This document shows positions 46,792 through 58,036 of a stretch of DNA of 64,000 nt, in pieces. The first letter of the stretch is position 1. Each line of letters begins with the position of its first letter. The DNA comes from Bombardia bombarda (Eukaryota; Ascomycota; Sordariomycetes; Sordariales; Lasiosphaeriaceae): positions 5,828,001 through 5,892,000 of the forward strand of contig JAULSR010000002.1 in NCBI GenBank assembly GCA_030512295.1, written 5' to 3'. The translations under genes and the position numbers were made by a program. The notes beneath the pieces were generated by a model, which saw nothing but the letters and a program-made list of their open reading frames with translations, was not told the DNA's origin and made no database searches.

Positions 46792-49060
46792 ATGGGTAAA
46801 AAATGTTCGTGATGATTGCCCCTATTCTGGATCAATCGGCGCTAAACATCTTGCAGGGCGGTGGGGTGTCATCTTAGACGCCGGATCGTCGGGGACACGA
46901 TTGCACATTTATCGATGGGAGGATGCTGAGCGCGCTCGACATGGCGCCTCAAAGGAGGAGCTGGCGAATCTACCGAAAATAATGACGAAAGAGAAATGGA
47001 CAGAAAAGATCAGGCCGGGGATTGCGACGTTTGGCGACAAATCGACCGAGGTCGGCCCAGAGTATCTAAAACCGCTAATCGACCACGCGCTCGACTACAT
47101 CCCCGAAGACAAGATGAAGGACACGCCAATCTTCCTCATGGCCACGGCCGGGATGCGGCTCCTCCCCCAGATCCAGCAGTCCGCCCTGACCCGCGAGATC
47201 TGCTTCTACCTCCGCCGCACCACGCAGTTCTCCCTACCCGACTGCAACGCCCACATCCAAGTCATCAAGGGCGAGACGGAGGGCCTATACGGCTGGATCG
47301 CAGCAAACTACCTCCTGGGCGGCTTCGACTACCCCGACCTGCACAAGCACGGCAAGGGCCACCACACATACGGGTTTCTCGACATGGGCGGTGCCTCGGC
47401 ACAAATCGCATTCGCCCCCAACTCGACCGAAGCCGAGAAACACGCCGACGACCTCAAACTCCTCCGTCTACGCACAATCGACGGCACCCCGACCGAGTAC
47501 AAAGTATTCACAACCACCTGGCTCGGCTTCGGCGTCAACCAAGCCCGCGAGTCCTACGTCGAGAAGCTCCAAGAATCATACCCCACCACCGACGTCGACG
47601 AGCTCCCGGACCCGTGCCTCCCCAAAGCGCTCCGCACCACCCTCGACGGAACCATCGTCCAGGAGCCACCACAAAAAGAAGGCGCCGTCACCCTGATCGG
47701 CACCGGCGCGTTCGACGAATGTCTGCGCAAGACCTACCCCCTCCTCGGCAAGGACAAGCCATGCCAGGACAACCCCTGCCTGCTCAACGGGCAGCACGTG
47801 CCCGCCATCGACTTTGACGTCAACCACTTCGTCGGCGTCTCCGAGTACTGGCACACGACGCACGGCGTCTTTGGCGGCAAGGGCGACAAGGCCTACGACT
47901 TTGCCACCTACCAGAAGCGCGTCAAGGACTTCTGCAGCCAGGACTGGGACAAGATCCAGTCCAAGCTCGACGCGCGCAAGAAGAACGACGCCAAATACGC
48001 GCAGGAGGCCTGCTTCAAGGCCTCGTGGCTGATCAACGTGCTGCACGACGGCATCGGCGTGCCGCGCATCGGGATTGAGAAGGGGACCGCCCCGGGTCTG
48101 AACGTGTCCAAGGGCGCGATCGAGAGCGCAAAGGATAAGGGGTTTCTGGACCCATTCCAGGCCGTTGATGATATCAACGGCATGGAGGTCAGCTGGACGC
48201 TGGGCAAGATGGTGCTCTACGCGGCGGGGCAGATCCCGCCCAAGAGCGGGGACGATCGGTTGCCTGTGGGATTTGGGAGTAATAGCGTCGCTGCGGCGGC
48301 TGGCGTCACGCCGCCGGATTTTCAATTTGCTGGGTCGACTTGGAAGCCCGTGGGTCATAGCGGCGGGAACGGGACGGCCAGTGGCGGCGGCGATGATGAC
48401 GATGATTGGGGGTCGCATGCGGAGGATCTCTTGGACAAGGCGAAGGAGAGGTCGACGTATGGCATGTTTGGGTTCATTTTGATATTGTTATGCATGCTGT
48501 ATTTCTTCCGGAAGAAGGACAGGCGGACAAGGTTGTATGGGAGGATGCATACGTTTATTCGCCGGTCGCGGCGGTCTGGTGGTGGTGGAGGCGGTGGGGG
48601 CAGTGGTGGTTCCAATAGAAAGGGGAGTGGTAGCGGTAGCGGGCTGGCTGTGCTCACGAGCAAGCTGTTTGGGCGGCCGTCGGGGGTTGCGTACGAGCGC
48701 GTCATGGAGGAGGGGTTTGATGTGAATCAGTTTGAGCTGGGGGATGTCGATTCGGACGATAATGAGTATTCGGACTCGAGCGATGGTAATGGTGGCGCGT
48801 CGGGTTCCAGGTTCGGACGGTCCTCGGGGCTGGCGACGCCCAAGATCAATATGGAGAGGTTCAATGACGGGTTGTTGCTGGTGCCGCCGTCGTCGGGGGG
48901 CGGCTCGGCGCTGGACAGGAGCGGGCTCGTCGTTAGAACCGAGAGCCGCGAGAGGCTGGTGCCGAGTAGCCTGTCGATGCTGAACGCGGGCAGGAGGAGC
49001 AGGGCGAGCAGTCCGACGAGGTTGAAGAGTCCGTTGATTGGGTCTTTTCAGGAGGAATGA
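46792..49060 (+). CDS. ynd1: Ynd1-type Golgi apyrase (GDA1/CD39 family)
   Basis: It hydrolyses nucleoside di- and triphosphates in the Golgi lumen, which supports nucleotide-sugar exchange. A 13-nt first exon (46792..46804, encoding MGKK plus one base) is spliced to 46857..49060 (GTTCGT donor, TTGCAG acceptor) to give 738 residues. The splice rebuilds MGKKWRWGVILDAGSSGTRL with apyrase region 1 (DAGSSGTR). The others follow: ACR2 FLMATAGMRLL, ACR3 GETEGLYGWIAANYL, ACR4 FLDMGGASAQIAF. A C-terminal membrane span (about 541-558, FILILLCMLYFF) and a Gly/Ser-rich tail fit Ynd1 rather than Gda1, whose span is N-terminal. Reading through the intron meets a TGA at once, so the micro-exon is required unless a non-ATG start is used. 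Confidence 0.9.
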
Positions 49061-49818
49061 CGAGAGTACTAATGCGGAGAGGGAGGGCGGATAGGACCCT
49101 TCTCCTTTCCTTTTTTTTCCCCACATTTTCGGTGGGTTGGTTTCGTGTACATGCTCTTGAAGCAAATTCTGGGTTGATTCACAGACATTCCTTCCTTTTC
49201 ACTCATTCATTCTTAAAGTACTGTGTACTGGTATAAAATAGTTGCGGTTTGGCTGGGTACGTACGAGGCGAACGGAACCTGCGCTACTGTCAGCTTTGAA
49301 AGATATTTAATGTACGATTTGTTTTCGTTTTTTTGCGTCTTTCTTTTGTGAAATTGTGGACCATGGCGGAACGGAGTCGAGTGTATTGGGATGTGTTTTA
49401 GAGTGATGGGCGTTGTTGTACTTGAGTTTCTCTGATCATCGTCCGATCAAAATCATTCATTCACTGGATACCCAGATGTATTTCAGTTGGCATTCATTAG
49501 GGCAGCTTCTTTTCTTGTTCTGCTTTTTATTTATTTACTCTATAGGTGTCAACAAAACTACCTAGATGTTCCGGAAGAGTTGTCGTCATATATGTTACAT
49601 CCACTATGCCAAACAAGTACACCCTTCTCTTTCCGACGCCGAATGTCCCCGAAATATATGACCACCACGAAGTGTCCTGTAAATTTACAATAATATAACA
49701 GACAACCTTACCCTTATGTCTTCCAGTTACCAAATGCACTCGGCGAGAGTTGGCGTTTCCTTTTCTGCATACCTCTCTTGCTAATAAAATGACCCGGTCG
49801 CTGGTACATACTAGTAAA
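49061..49818. other. convergent intergenic, ynd1 / opi10
   Basis: A T-rich 758-bp gap with both 3' ends. No further feature is seen. Confidence 0.55.
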
Positions 49819-50436
49819 CTAATCATCCCGTTCTAGAAACCCAGGATCCGTCCGTACTTTCCCCTCAAACTTGCGCCACCAGTCCTCAAAGGCCTTGAGC
49901 GGAACAACCTCGACCTGGCCGGCCGTCCCGCTGAAGCTGGCCAGAAAGTTGAACGCATTCTTGATGATGCGCTGTGCCAACACCAACGTGGTGGGCCCAC
50001 CAGTCCGGCTCTGATTCTGGCTCTGATTCACAGGGACCAAAGCACTGCTGGATGCGGAGGCGGAGGAAGAAAGACTGGCCATCCTCGCCGCCACGGACTC
50101 TGCCGGCTCGATCCCGATACCGAGCACAACGCTAGTGTCCTGCCCCTGCCCGTTGCCGCCCAGCTTGAAGATGGCGCTCTCCTTACCCAGACCGACGCCG
50201 CCGAGAAACTTGGAGTTGGGTTGTGCCTGACCGGGAGCTGGGGGCGTTATGAGGTAGATGGCGGCTGCGGTGCCGTCGGGGAGGGCGACGCCGGGGAGGA
50301 GGAAGACGACGATGTGGGAGAAGGTCTTGGCGGGCGAGGGGATGGAGTAGAGGAAGGTGGTGGGGCTGGGCGTTTCTGAGGGCGTCACGATGACGGGCTG
50401 GCCTGCTGGGACGAGGCCGAAGAGGGGTTGGGACAT
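49819..50436 (-). CDS. opi10: Opi10/Hikeshi family protein
   Basis: Hikeshi carries Hsp70 into the nucleus on stress; the yeast relative Opi10 was found through inositol-excretion phenotypes. This intronless gene gives 205 residues, close to Hikeshi (197) and Opi10. The N-terminal beta domain has MSQPLFGLVPAGQPVIV and FSHIVVFLLPGVALPDGTAA, then KFLGGVGLGKESAIFKL. The C-terminal helix AQRIIKNAFNFLASF and the Trp-rich LKAFEDWWRKFEGKV are typical. A Ser/Asn/Gln linker separates the two parts. Confidence 0.9.
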   Translation of the reverse strand: MSQPLFGLVPAGQPVIVTPSETPSPTTFLYSIPSPAKTFSHIVVFLLPGVALPDGTAAAIYLITPPAPGQAQPNSKFLGGVGLGKESAIFKLGGNGQGQDTSVVLGIGIEPAESVAARMASLSSSASASSSALVPVNQSQNQSRTGGPTTLVLAQRIIKNAFNFLASFSGTAGQVEVVPLKAFEDWWRKFEGKVRTDPGFLERDD

Positions 50437-52179
50437 GGTGAAGTAGGTGGTCTGGTCTATGTCGTTGTTGATAGGGGGGCTGGTGGAGAAGTCGGATAGT
50501 TGTTGGCTCGTGTATGCACGCGAGGGCAGCTGGTTAGTTAGGAGGTGTGGTACAGATCCGGTTTGCCTTCCCGTGTTGGAGTCTCTGCTCAGTATGTCCC
50601 GTAGGTTTGGTTCGGACTTTTTTTTCCCTTGACAGCGGCTTTGCTTCGTTCACTTCGGCTTATCTCCTGTCCGAGTCCTAATCACAGTTCCCGTCAGCAC
50701 GGGAAAGGCAAATGCTGCGATGGTACGCTACTAATAATGGTGCGTGGATGGTATGACTGCGGTCCGGTCCGGTCAGGTCAGGCCATGCGGCGTGATATTG
50801 GATAAGTATTCCATGGACCACTCACCACGGTTTCTACGCACGACAAACCACAGTCAATGCCAAAGCGTATGTATATGCGGGCGCTGCCTTATGCTTGGAA
50901 GAGGCGGGACAACGCCAAATGACGATAGCTTGACGGGATGCGTTGGTGAGCTGCTCTTTCTGTCTCCATTGACCCGTCAAAAATTAAGATGAAAAAAGGT
51001 ATGTAGGGTATCACAGCACTCGCTCTGACGGTTCATGCACGATGGTCTTTGGACGTGAGTCGCCAGAGAGGGCCCCCCGATTTCGCCAGGTCAACGATGG
51101 TACCGATGGCTACACAGCGCCGCAGGGTTAAAAGACTTGAAATGGCTAACTGATATCCTGCTTCAATACAAGTGATGTCATTAGTTGCGGTGTAGATATG
51201 CATCAGACGTAATCCTCCAGGTGTGTGCAGGCAGGTTCTCGCTGCTGCGATGCCGACGCATAGGACGGCTGGAAAATACTGGAAAATACTGGTGGTTACT
51301 TAAGGAGACCAGAGCTCAGGAACTTACGAATGGGACGTCGTTGATTGCTTAGGATCTCCAATTCTGCACATCCATGCCCTGGCAAAGCTTGGGTAACTTC
51401 AAATGACAGTCTTAAAAGGACGTATTATGCGCGAGATGCACAGCAAGGTGACGGCAAGGTGATGGGCGCCAACCGGACATTGAAATTCTCGGGAGCATTA
51501 AAGAACTGTGGTGACTGGTGCCGGCCCGTGGCGCGGGGCTCTTCTCATAGGGAGCTTTCAAAGGTCGCCATCCTAGTTGTTCGTTCCCGGCCGCGCGCCC
51601 CATTGTGCTGCCCGCCCTTAGCGACCGCTGATGAGCCCCGTCGTCCCCGCTGTGAACCATGGTTTGCGCCGCCCGGATATGGACGCCCCATTGCGGCCTG
51701 AAATTTGGTTGGACTTTGTGTAACACATCTCGACAGTTGAGATCTTCGTCTTCTGATTTCACCATCAATGTAAGTTGAGTACCCAGCTCATGTGCGACCG
51801 CACCCACTCAGAGGCACATACCAGGATGGATGAGGCATTGAGAGAGGACACCGACCATATCTAGATTTTAGCGGGCCTGTAGTGCTATTGCTGTTAGGAA
51901 CGATTAGCTATTCTCTATGAACTGCCGTGAGGTAAATTGCAACTTCCTCAGATTGCCTGCTTACTTTAGTTAGAATCCCAAAACGCTCCTTCCATATCTA
52001 CTCGCTTGTCGCCGCGCAACTTCCTTGCCTTTGGTACTTTCCTCTGTAACCTGAATAAGTCGTTGCCAGACGCTCAGAAGCCCCCCAGAGCCGAAAACGA
52101 TCAAGTGCTGATTGCCCGAGAAATACCTTAACAGCCATCCAACCCCGCGATCCCCCACCATTTACACCACCTCTCAGCC
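50437..52179. other. divergent intergenic, opi10 / Nudix gene
   Basis: This 1.74-kb gap holds the two promoters. No gene, repeat or RNA is supportable; frames at 51345-51807 overlap antisense and lack features. Confidence 0.5.
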
Positions 52180-53556
52180 ATGGCCCGCCGCTTCACCACC
52201 ATTGACTTGGTGAACAAATGCGATGGGTACGTTCTCCCTCATTTTCACATTGTTCAGCTGTATATGCCACATGTCGGCTGTCATTATCATTATGCTTCTT
52301 ATGGGAGGGCTGCCACGTTGATTGGTTGCATGGCTTGACGGCGAAATTGCTGCTTCTATGAAGTAGTGGCCGTCTTTGTGCTGTCTGAATCTTGCCTTAC
52401 CGAGACGTTGTGCAACCTCGTCAACGTCGGCGTCCAAGACATCTAGAACAGCTAGTGTAGCCAAAGCTGGATCAAAAAACCCCCTGGCCCACCCATCTCC
52501 CTCCTGGCACCTACCCAACATGCCCTGTATGAACACTGCTTACAAGAAACAACCACATGCAGCTTCCCCCAGGCGGAAAAGGAGCCCGAGCGCTTCGCGC
52601 AGCTCATGGAGGGCCTGTACACGCTCGTCTGGGAGGACGAACAAGGGCCCTTCCCGATCGGCTACATGCCACAGTCCGTCGTGGACGCCCTGGCCCAGAC
52701 CCCCGCCGAGCTGATAGGCCACATGAACGTCGAACCGGCCAAGCGGACCGTCTCCCTCTTCACTCACCTCAAGACGGAGGCGGAGCGCACCAAGCACATT
52801 GGCGAGCTGACGGCCTACTGGCGCACCATCAAGGCCTTCCGCATCCTCGACGGCTGGCGCAACGAGCTGTGGCCCGTGTACGGCCGCAACGGTGACAAAC
52901 TCCTCTTCAGCATGGAGCGCGCCGCCATAGGCCTCTTCGGCACCGTCCGCTACGGCGTGCACATGACGGCCTTCACCCGGCACAGCGCCAGCGATGACGA
53001 CGAGGGCCGCAAAAGCCAGTACGACCTCCGCATCTGGGTACCGAAGCGGGCCGCGACCAAGCCAAACTACCCTGGCATGCTGGACAACACGGTCGCGGGC
53101 GGGCTCATGACGGACGAGGACCCGTTCGAGTGCATCATCCGCGAGGCGGACGAGGAGGCGTCGCTGCCCGAGGCGGTGATGCGCGCGCACGCCAAAGAGG
53201 TGGGCACGGTCACGTATGTCTACATTACGGACGAGCGCGCTGGCGGCGAGCCAGGTTACATCTACCCAGAGTGCCAGTGGGTCTACGACCTGGAGCTGCC
53301 CGTAGACGGGGCGATCGTGCCCTGCCCCAAGGACGGCGAGGTCGAGAGCTTTGCCCAGTACACGGTGGAGGAGATTAAGGAGCAGCTCGCGCAGGGGCTG
53401 TGGAAGCCGAACTGCGCCTTGGTGATGCTCGACTTTTTCCTCCGGCATGGCGTGCTCACGCCGGAGAATGAGCCGGACTATAAAGCGCTTCGCGACAGGG
53501 CGCACCGTAGCATTCCGTTCCCTGGGCCTCACCAGACCTATCGTCTAAAGCAGTAG
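52180..53556 (+). CDS. Nudix hydrolase with N-terminal DUF4743 domain (YJR142W-like)
   Basis: Exons 52180..52226 and 52563..53556 give 346 residues, like yeast YJR142W (342), whose relatives act on damaged or oxidised thiamine diphosphates. The DUF4743 part covers the first 130 residues (LVWEDEQGPFPIGYMPQSVV). The Nudix box lies at about residues 195-217: G-x5-E-x7-RE-x2-EE with GGLMTDEDPFECIIREADEE; the usual late Gly is Ser. The conserved acidic residues that bind metal are kept. The substrate is not proven by sequence. The first intron is 336 nt, much longer than others in this window, and I could not find a further exon in it. Confidence 0.88.
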
Positions 53557-53931
53557 AATAGAACTGAGAGCCGGGGTTGCTTTGCTCAAAGTATGGCTCG
53601 GGTGGAGCGAGCGAGCAATTTGATGAATACATATGCATTGTTTTGTTTCTTGCGGGTATCTCTTGAACAATAAGTCTTTCATAAAAATGCCCTGCCTGCC
53701 TGCCCATAACTTTATTGAGTTTTCCCCCTTCCCCCGCCAAACGCCCTACCGGTTTCTCCCCGTCTCTGATCCCTTCTCATCCTCTTAGGATGCTGTGATC
53801 CGCCAAGAGAGAGTTCTGGATAGATCTTTTTACCTTTCGCTCAGGCAGTTAAACCATACCCATGTCAGCACGGCTCGATTATTCTCTTTAGCCCCTAGAG
53901 TTTCTTTCTTGACAGCGTTTTTCGTTTCCTT
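53557..53931. other. convergent intergenic
   Basis: 375 bp between the Nudix gene and rpb8, T-rich, with both 3' ends. Confidence 0.6.
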
Positions 53932-54505
53932 TTAGTTCTTCTTGACCAGCAAATAGACGTAGTCTACCCGCAGGGGGGTGAGCTTCTTGTAGGGTCCCTC
54001 GAGCTCCATGAGCAGCCCACCGAAGGATGTGTATGCCTTGCTGTTGTCAATGTCAGTATTGCTCTTTGCTCTCGCTCTCAAATGCAGAGACCAGTCTATC
54101 CACCCCTCTCCCCATTCGCAAGCCATCTGATAACGCAGTGCCTCGCAAAGCTACTCACATAGTCTGTCCATCCGTACCGTCCACAAACTTGTAGATCTTG
54201 CCGTGGCACACATAATCATACGTGTCGGCCAGCGTGGCCTCGCCGCCGCCGGCCTTGGCAATGTCGCGCCACCCCCTCTCGTCGTCCTTGCTGCCGTCGA
54301 GCGCGAGCGAGGTGGCGATGACCACGTGCAGCTGGTCGCCCACGGCGCAGGGGAAGAGCTCGTTGTTGATGTCGAGGCTCATGGTGGTCTTCTCGTCGAG
54401 CGAGCTGCAGAAGAGACGGTCGACGCGATCGTACTTCTTGTCGCTGAGCTTGTTGACCTTGAAGTCATCCTGGAACAGGTTCGCGTCGGTGGCGATGCCC
54501 GACAT
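53932..54505 (-). CDS. rpb8: Rpb8, shared subunit of RNA polymerases I, II and III
   Basis: Exons 54159..54505 and 53932..54040 give 151 residues (yeast 146). The start MSGIATDANLFQDDFKVNKL and the segment KKYDRVDRLFC are diagnostic, followed by MSLDINNELFPCAVGDQLHV. The second exon carries IKAYTSFGGLLMELEGPYKK, the other hallmark. The 118-nt intron has GTGAGT and CAG. It is divergent from elp4. Confidence 0.95.
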
Positions 54506-54889
54506 CTTGGTTTATTTCGTTGGGTGCGGGTTGGGGGGGTTCGTTGAGTGAAAGTGTCGCTCAGATGCGAAAGTTCGATCCGACGAGGTAATTGGATAGT
54601 GGCTCTCTTAGTGAATGCGACGGCGTCGGGCCGTTGGAGTTGCTGCTGATAAAAATTCCAAGCCGCACGCAGGGGACAAAAACTGGGGAAGCTTAGTGGG
54701 GCAGTTTCTCTAAATTGGCTTTGACAGGGGTGGCTCTCGGCAGGCAGTTGGACAAGGTGGGGTTTTGAAATCCAACCCTGGAAGCTTTTTGTTCAAAAGC
54801 TCGACCCCTCTAAGCTCAGACTCACCAAGAGCGGCAGTCACAGTTATTGAACAAGTGCGCCTTTCATACACAAAACTGCTTCCTCAGAT
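54506..54889. promoter_or_regulatory. divergent promoter, rpb8 / elp4
   Basis: The two start codons are 384 bp apart, so the genes share a compact divergent promoter. I cannot assign specific factor sites. Confidence 0.7.
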
Positions 54890-56062
54890 ATGTCGTTCAC
54901 AAAGAGGAACACGGTCCTCTCAGCGCCGAGGGCAACACACACAACTGTCCAGGCAAAGACAGAAACACAGCTTGCACCAGGAGTCCGTCCATCGCCTCTC
55001 GACGGCAGGCTAACCACGTCCACTGGAACTGCCTCGCTCGACCAACTACTCGCGGGCTATGGTGGTCTTCCCCTGGGCACCTGCCTGCTTGTCGAGGAGC
55101 AGGGAACTACGGATTTCTCAGGAGTTCTCTTGAGATATTATGCTGCTGAAGGACTCGTCCAGGGCCATCATGTTCACGCACTCGGCTTTCCGCCCGAGTG
55201 GGGACGTCAGCTCCCAGCCCTGGCTGAACCAGACAAGAAGTCGAAGTCGGCCCAGCCGGCACCACCCCCAGAGGAGAAGATGAAGATTGCTTGGAGATAT
55301 GAATCGCTGGGTAATGGCTCCAACGTTGGAGCTGCTGCACGGGGGGACAGCAGTACAACCGCCATCTTCTGCCACTCCTTCGATCTCACCAAACGACTTA
55401 TAACCCCGTCCTGCAAAGGGACACTACAAATGACGCCCACCACCGGCCCACCAACCCTCGACCGTGCCATCTCCAGTTCAGAGTCCTCTCCGTTCAAACT
55501 GATCATCAAACATCTTCAGGCCAAACTGGAAGCTTCACCGCCGACCGTTATCCACCGCTTGATTATCCCCAGCCTCATGTCGCCTAGCTTATACGCCTCT
55601 GGGTGCAGCCGGCCATCTGAGATCCTGCAGTTCCTACACGCGGTGAGAGCACTGCTTCGGCAGTACAACACCAGTCTCACAGCGCTCATCACCCTCCCCA
55701 CATCACTCTTCCCACGCAGCTCTGGCTTGATCCGATGGATAGAGCTCCTCTGCGACGGCGTGGTCGAGCTGATTCCTCTCCCGGCCAGCCCTGCAGCTAC
55801 AGCTCCGCCAAGCTCCTCCGACAGAGCAAACCCCCGAGCCGGCGACCAGCCCCAAGGCCTGTTGAGGGTGCACACGCTGCCTGTATACCATGAAAAGGGC
55901 GGCGGCGGGGCCGAGACTGGCTCCTTCCGCGAGAACCTCTCCTTCAGCCTGAGCGCTTCCAAGGGGCTGCAGATCAAGCCCTATAGCCTTCCGCCGATGG
56001 AGGAGGAGGAAAAGAAGGAGAAGTCGCCCGCGAGCGCGATCAAAGATGGCCTGGAATTTTAG
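54890..56062 (+). CDS. elp4: Elongator complex subunit Elp4
   Basis: Elp4 forms, with Elp5 and Elp6, the RecA-like ring of Elongator, which supports wobble-uridine modification of tRNA. This intronless gene gives 390 residues. Family features: MSFTKRNTVLSAPRAT, then GVRPSPLDGRLTTSTGTASLD, LLAGYGGLPLGTCLLVEE, and YYAAEGLVQGHHVHALGFPP. The middle includes AWRYESLGNG and FDLTKRLI, and the C-terminus ends with an acidic tail and DGLEF. No Walker A is present, as normal for Elp4. It lies divergent from rpb8 and upstream of sen34 on the same strand. Confidence 0.92.
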   Translation: MSFTKRNTVLSAPRATHTTVQAKTETQLAPGVRPSPLDGRLTTSTGTASLDQLLAGYGGLPLGTCLLVEEQGTTDFSGVLLRYYAAEGLVQGHHVHALGFPPEWGRQLPALAEPDKKSKSAQPAPPPEEKMKIAWRYESLGNGSNVGAAARGDSSTTAIFCHSFDLTKRLITPSCKGTLQMTPTTGPPTLDRAISSSESSPFKLIIKHLQAKLEASPPTVIHRLIIPSLMSPSLYASGCSRPSEILQFLHAVRALLRQYNTSLTALITLPTSLFPRSSGLIRWIELLCDGVVELIPLPASPAATAPPSSSDRANPRAGDQPQGLLRVHTLPVYHEKGGGGAETGSFRENLSFSLSASKGLQIKPYSLPPMEEEEKKEKSPASAIKDGLEF

Positions 56063-56590
56063 CTGGTTATATTCTCGCCGCCTAACTACTTCCCAGGTCA
56101 AACTGGTTGAGCCGCATTTGATACAGGTTGTTGTGGAGTGCATGTGTTTTGTTGCAATTTTGATGAAGTGGGTCCCAAGCTCAAGAGTCAAGAGCAGATA
56201 GTGCGCGTAGGTAGGGCTCCACACAACGAGAATCAAAAGCTCACACCGCCCAATCTTTTTTCTGCCAAAGCTTGATAAAAGCACCTCTAGAATTCGGCGA
56301 TTACAATCTTTTCCTTCCTTTCTTCTTTGGCGACACAGCCAACCACAACCTTAGGTGAGTCATTACAATACATCTCCCTGTTTCCCTCAAACACCAGAAA
56401 AATACACAAGGAGATCAACATGATTATCAACTTAACGTATAATCTGTCAATCCACTGAAATTCTGTGATGATCAATACGGCTGTCCAAGGCTTATGATTT
56501 TACACTCTCCAACCTTATCCCTGGCTCAAGACACATTCACTAGCTCGGATCAATATCTAACCAGGATACAATAGGCATTCGCATACATAA
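56063..56590. other. intergenic elp4 / sen34
   Basis: A 528-bp tandem gap with the elp4 3' end and the sen34 promoter; nothing else is visible. Confidence 0.6.
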
Positions 56591-57508
56591 ATGATGGCAT
56601 CATCCGGGACAGCAGAGAGGCAGGTGCGGATCTCGAGGATCGCGGGTCGTTATCTCGTCTTTGACATTGACGATGTCGCGTACATCCGCCGGCACCATGG
56701 CATCTGCGCCGTCTTCACAGGTACTATGCCGCAGAATCCCACTCAGAATGTCTTTCTAGGCTTGCCGGTTGAGCTGTATGCTGAAGAGGCGAAACTCCTG
56801 GTTGACAAGAAGGCTGGCTACATTGCCGATGACCTCGCCGACCATTTGTCCCAATTGAAGGCGCTTGATCCCGCAGCCCGCGCGGCATACTTTCAGTCTC
56901 TGAAAACGCAGCGACGGAACGCGCAGCTTGTTATTGACGAGGACAAGGCGAAGTCATTGGCTAGGCACATGGAAAGGCGCAAAGCAGCGACTGTCCAGCC
57001 CGATACGCGGCCAAGTGAGGTCGCAGCTGAAGCTCCTGCTATCGCAGAGGGAGATTCACTGTTTGACGCGCCGCCTACCAAGCGGGTGTCACCTCCAGTG
57101 GCTGTTGCAAAGGACCAGACGTCACTCGCACTCACCCCCACCACCAGCAGTACTCTGATTGTGCCCCAGCCCACCAGTAGCGCTGCCATTGAGGTCCCCT
57201 CGTCCTATCCCTTGTACGCGTATCTGAACCAGAGAGGTTACTTCATAACGCCTGGTCTCCGCTTTGGCGGTGACTACAGTGTCTACCCGGGAGACCCGTT
57301 CCGGTACCATGCTCATTACTTGGCCAATAGCTATGAATGGGACACGGAGATCCCCATGCTAGACATCGTTACCAGTGGCAGGTTGGGCACGGCTGTCAAG
57401 AAGAGCTATCTTTTGGGAGGGCAGGCGCCAGAACAGGATCCCGTCGTGGGTTCTGAGAAGACCTCGGGCGAGGTTCGTGTGTTTTGCATTGAGTGGGCGG
57501 GCATGTGA
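56591..57508 (+). CDS. sen34: Sen34, catalytic subunit of tRNA-splicing endonuclease
   Basis: Sen34 cleaves the 3' splice site of intron-containing pre-tRNA. One exon gives 305 residues. The C-terminal nuclease domain is clear: [33 protein letters not shown] and [10 protein letters not shown]. By spacing with human SEN34, the triad is Tyr232, His240 and Lys271, all kept. The N-terminal domain ([20 protein letters not shown]) is typical. A disordered Pro/Ser/Thr linker of about 70 residues (about 135-205) separates the two. Two adjacent Met codons begin the frame; the first is taken. Confidence 0.94.
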   Translation: MMASSGTAERQVRISRIAGRYLVFDIDDVAYIRRHHGICAVFTGTMPQNPTQNVFLGLPVELYAEEAKLLVDKKAGYIADDLADHLSQLKALDPAARAAYFQSLKTQRRNAQLVIDEDKAKSLARHMERRKAATVQPDTRPSEVAAEAPAIAEGDSLFDAPPTKRVSPPVAVAKDQTSLALTPTTSSTLIVPQPTSSAAIEVPSSYPLYAYLNQRGYFITPGLRFGGDYSVYPGDPFRYHAHYLANSYEWDTEIPMLDIVTSGRLGTAVKKSYLLGGQAPEQDPVVGSEKTSGEVRVFCIEWAGM

Positions 57509-58036
57509 CCGGGAAAGAGAAGGAGAGAGATAGATGAAATGATACCCCTGTTTGAGATGCTTGCACATTTAATTACTCGTTCAATGTCAGTTTTTGATGA
57601 AATCATCTGATCCGATTTGTTGTGCCGTGCTATTCCCATCATGTGCTTACCCTCCTCCCTATCCGTCGGCAATCGTCCAATATTGTTGAATATCTACAAC
57701 AGCGGCAGGATAATGTTCCATTCTCGATATAGTTCATTTGCGTCTATAAATCGCAATGACAATTGGTTATAAAGAGGCATAATGAGGGCTAGACATTTGC
57801 TTTCATGAGATCAAATTGAAACTGCCCGCCCAAAATTCTCTCTCCTTGCTCATAACAGAAGATAAAATTGAAAAAGCTTGAATGCTTTCAACCCCGAAAC
57901 GCCAGTCCCATCCATTCTCTCGCAGGGTCCTCTTCCCGCATTCCGTGCCCATGCAGTATGTATGAAAACCGAAAGGTATGAAAAACAAACAGGTTGAAAA
58001 TGAAAGGGGGTAAACGATATGTCTCTTACACGCCCA
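57509..58036. other. convergent intergenic
   Basis: 528 bp between sen34 and the RING-protein gene, AT-leaning, with both 3' ends. No extra feature. Confidence 0.6.

Noticed and set aside
52540..53532. 330-codon minus-strand frame
   Set aside because: Antisense shadow of the Nudix gene, whose Nudix box is on the plus strand.
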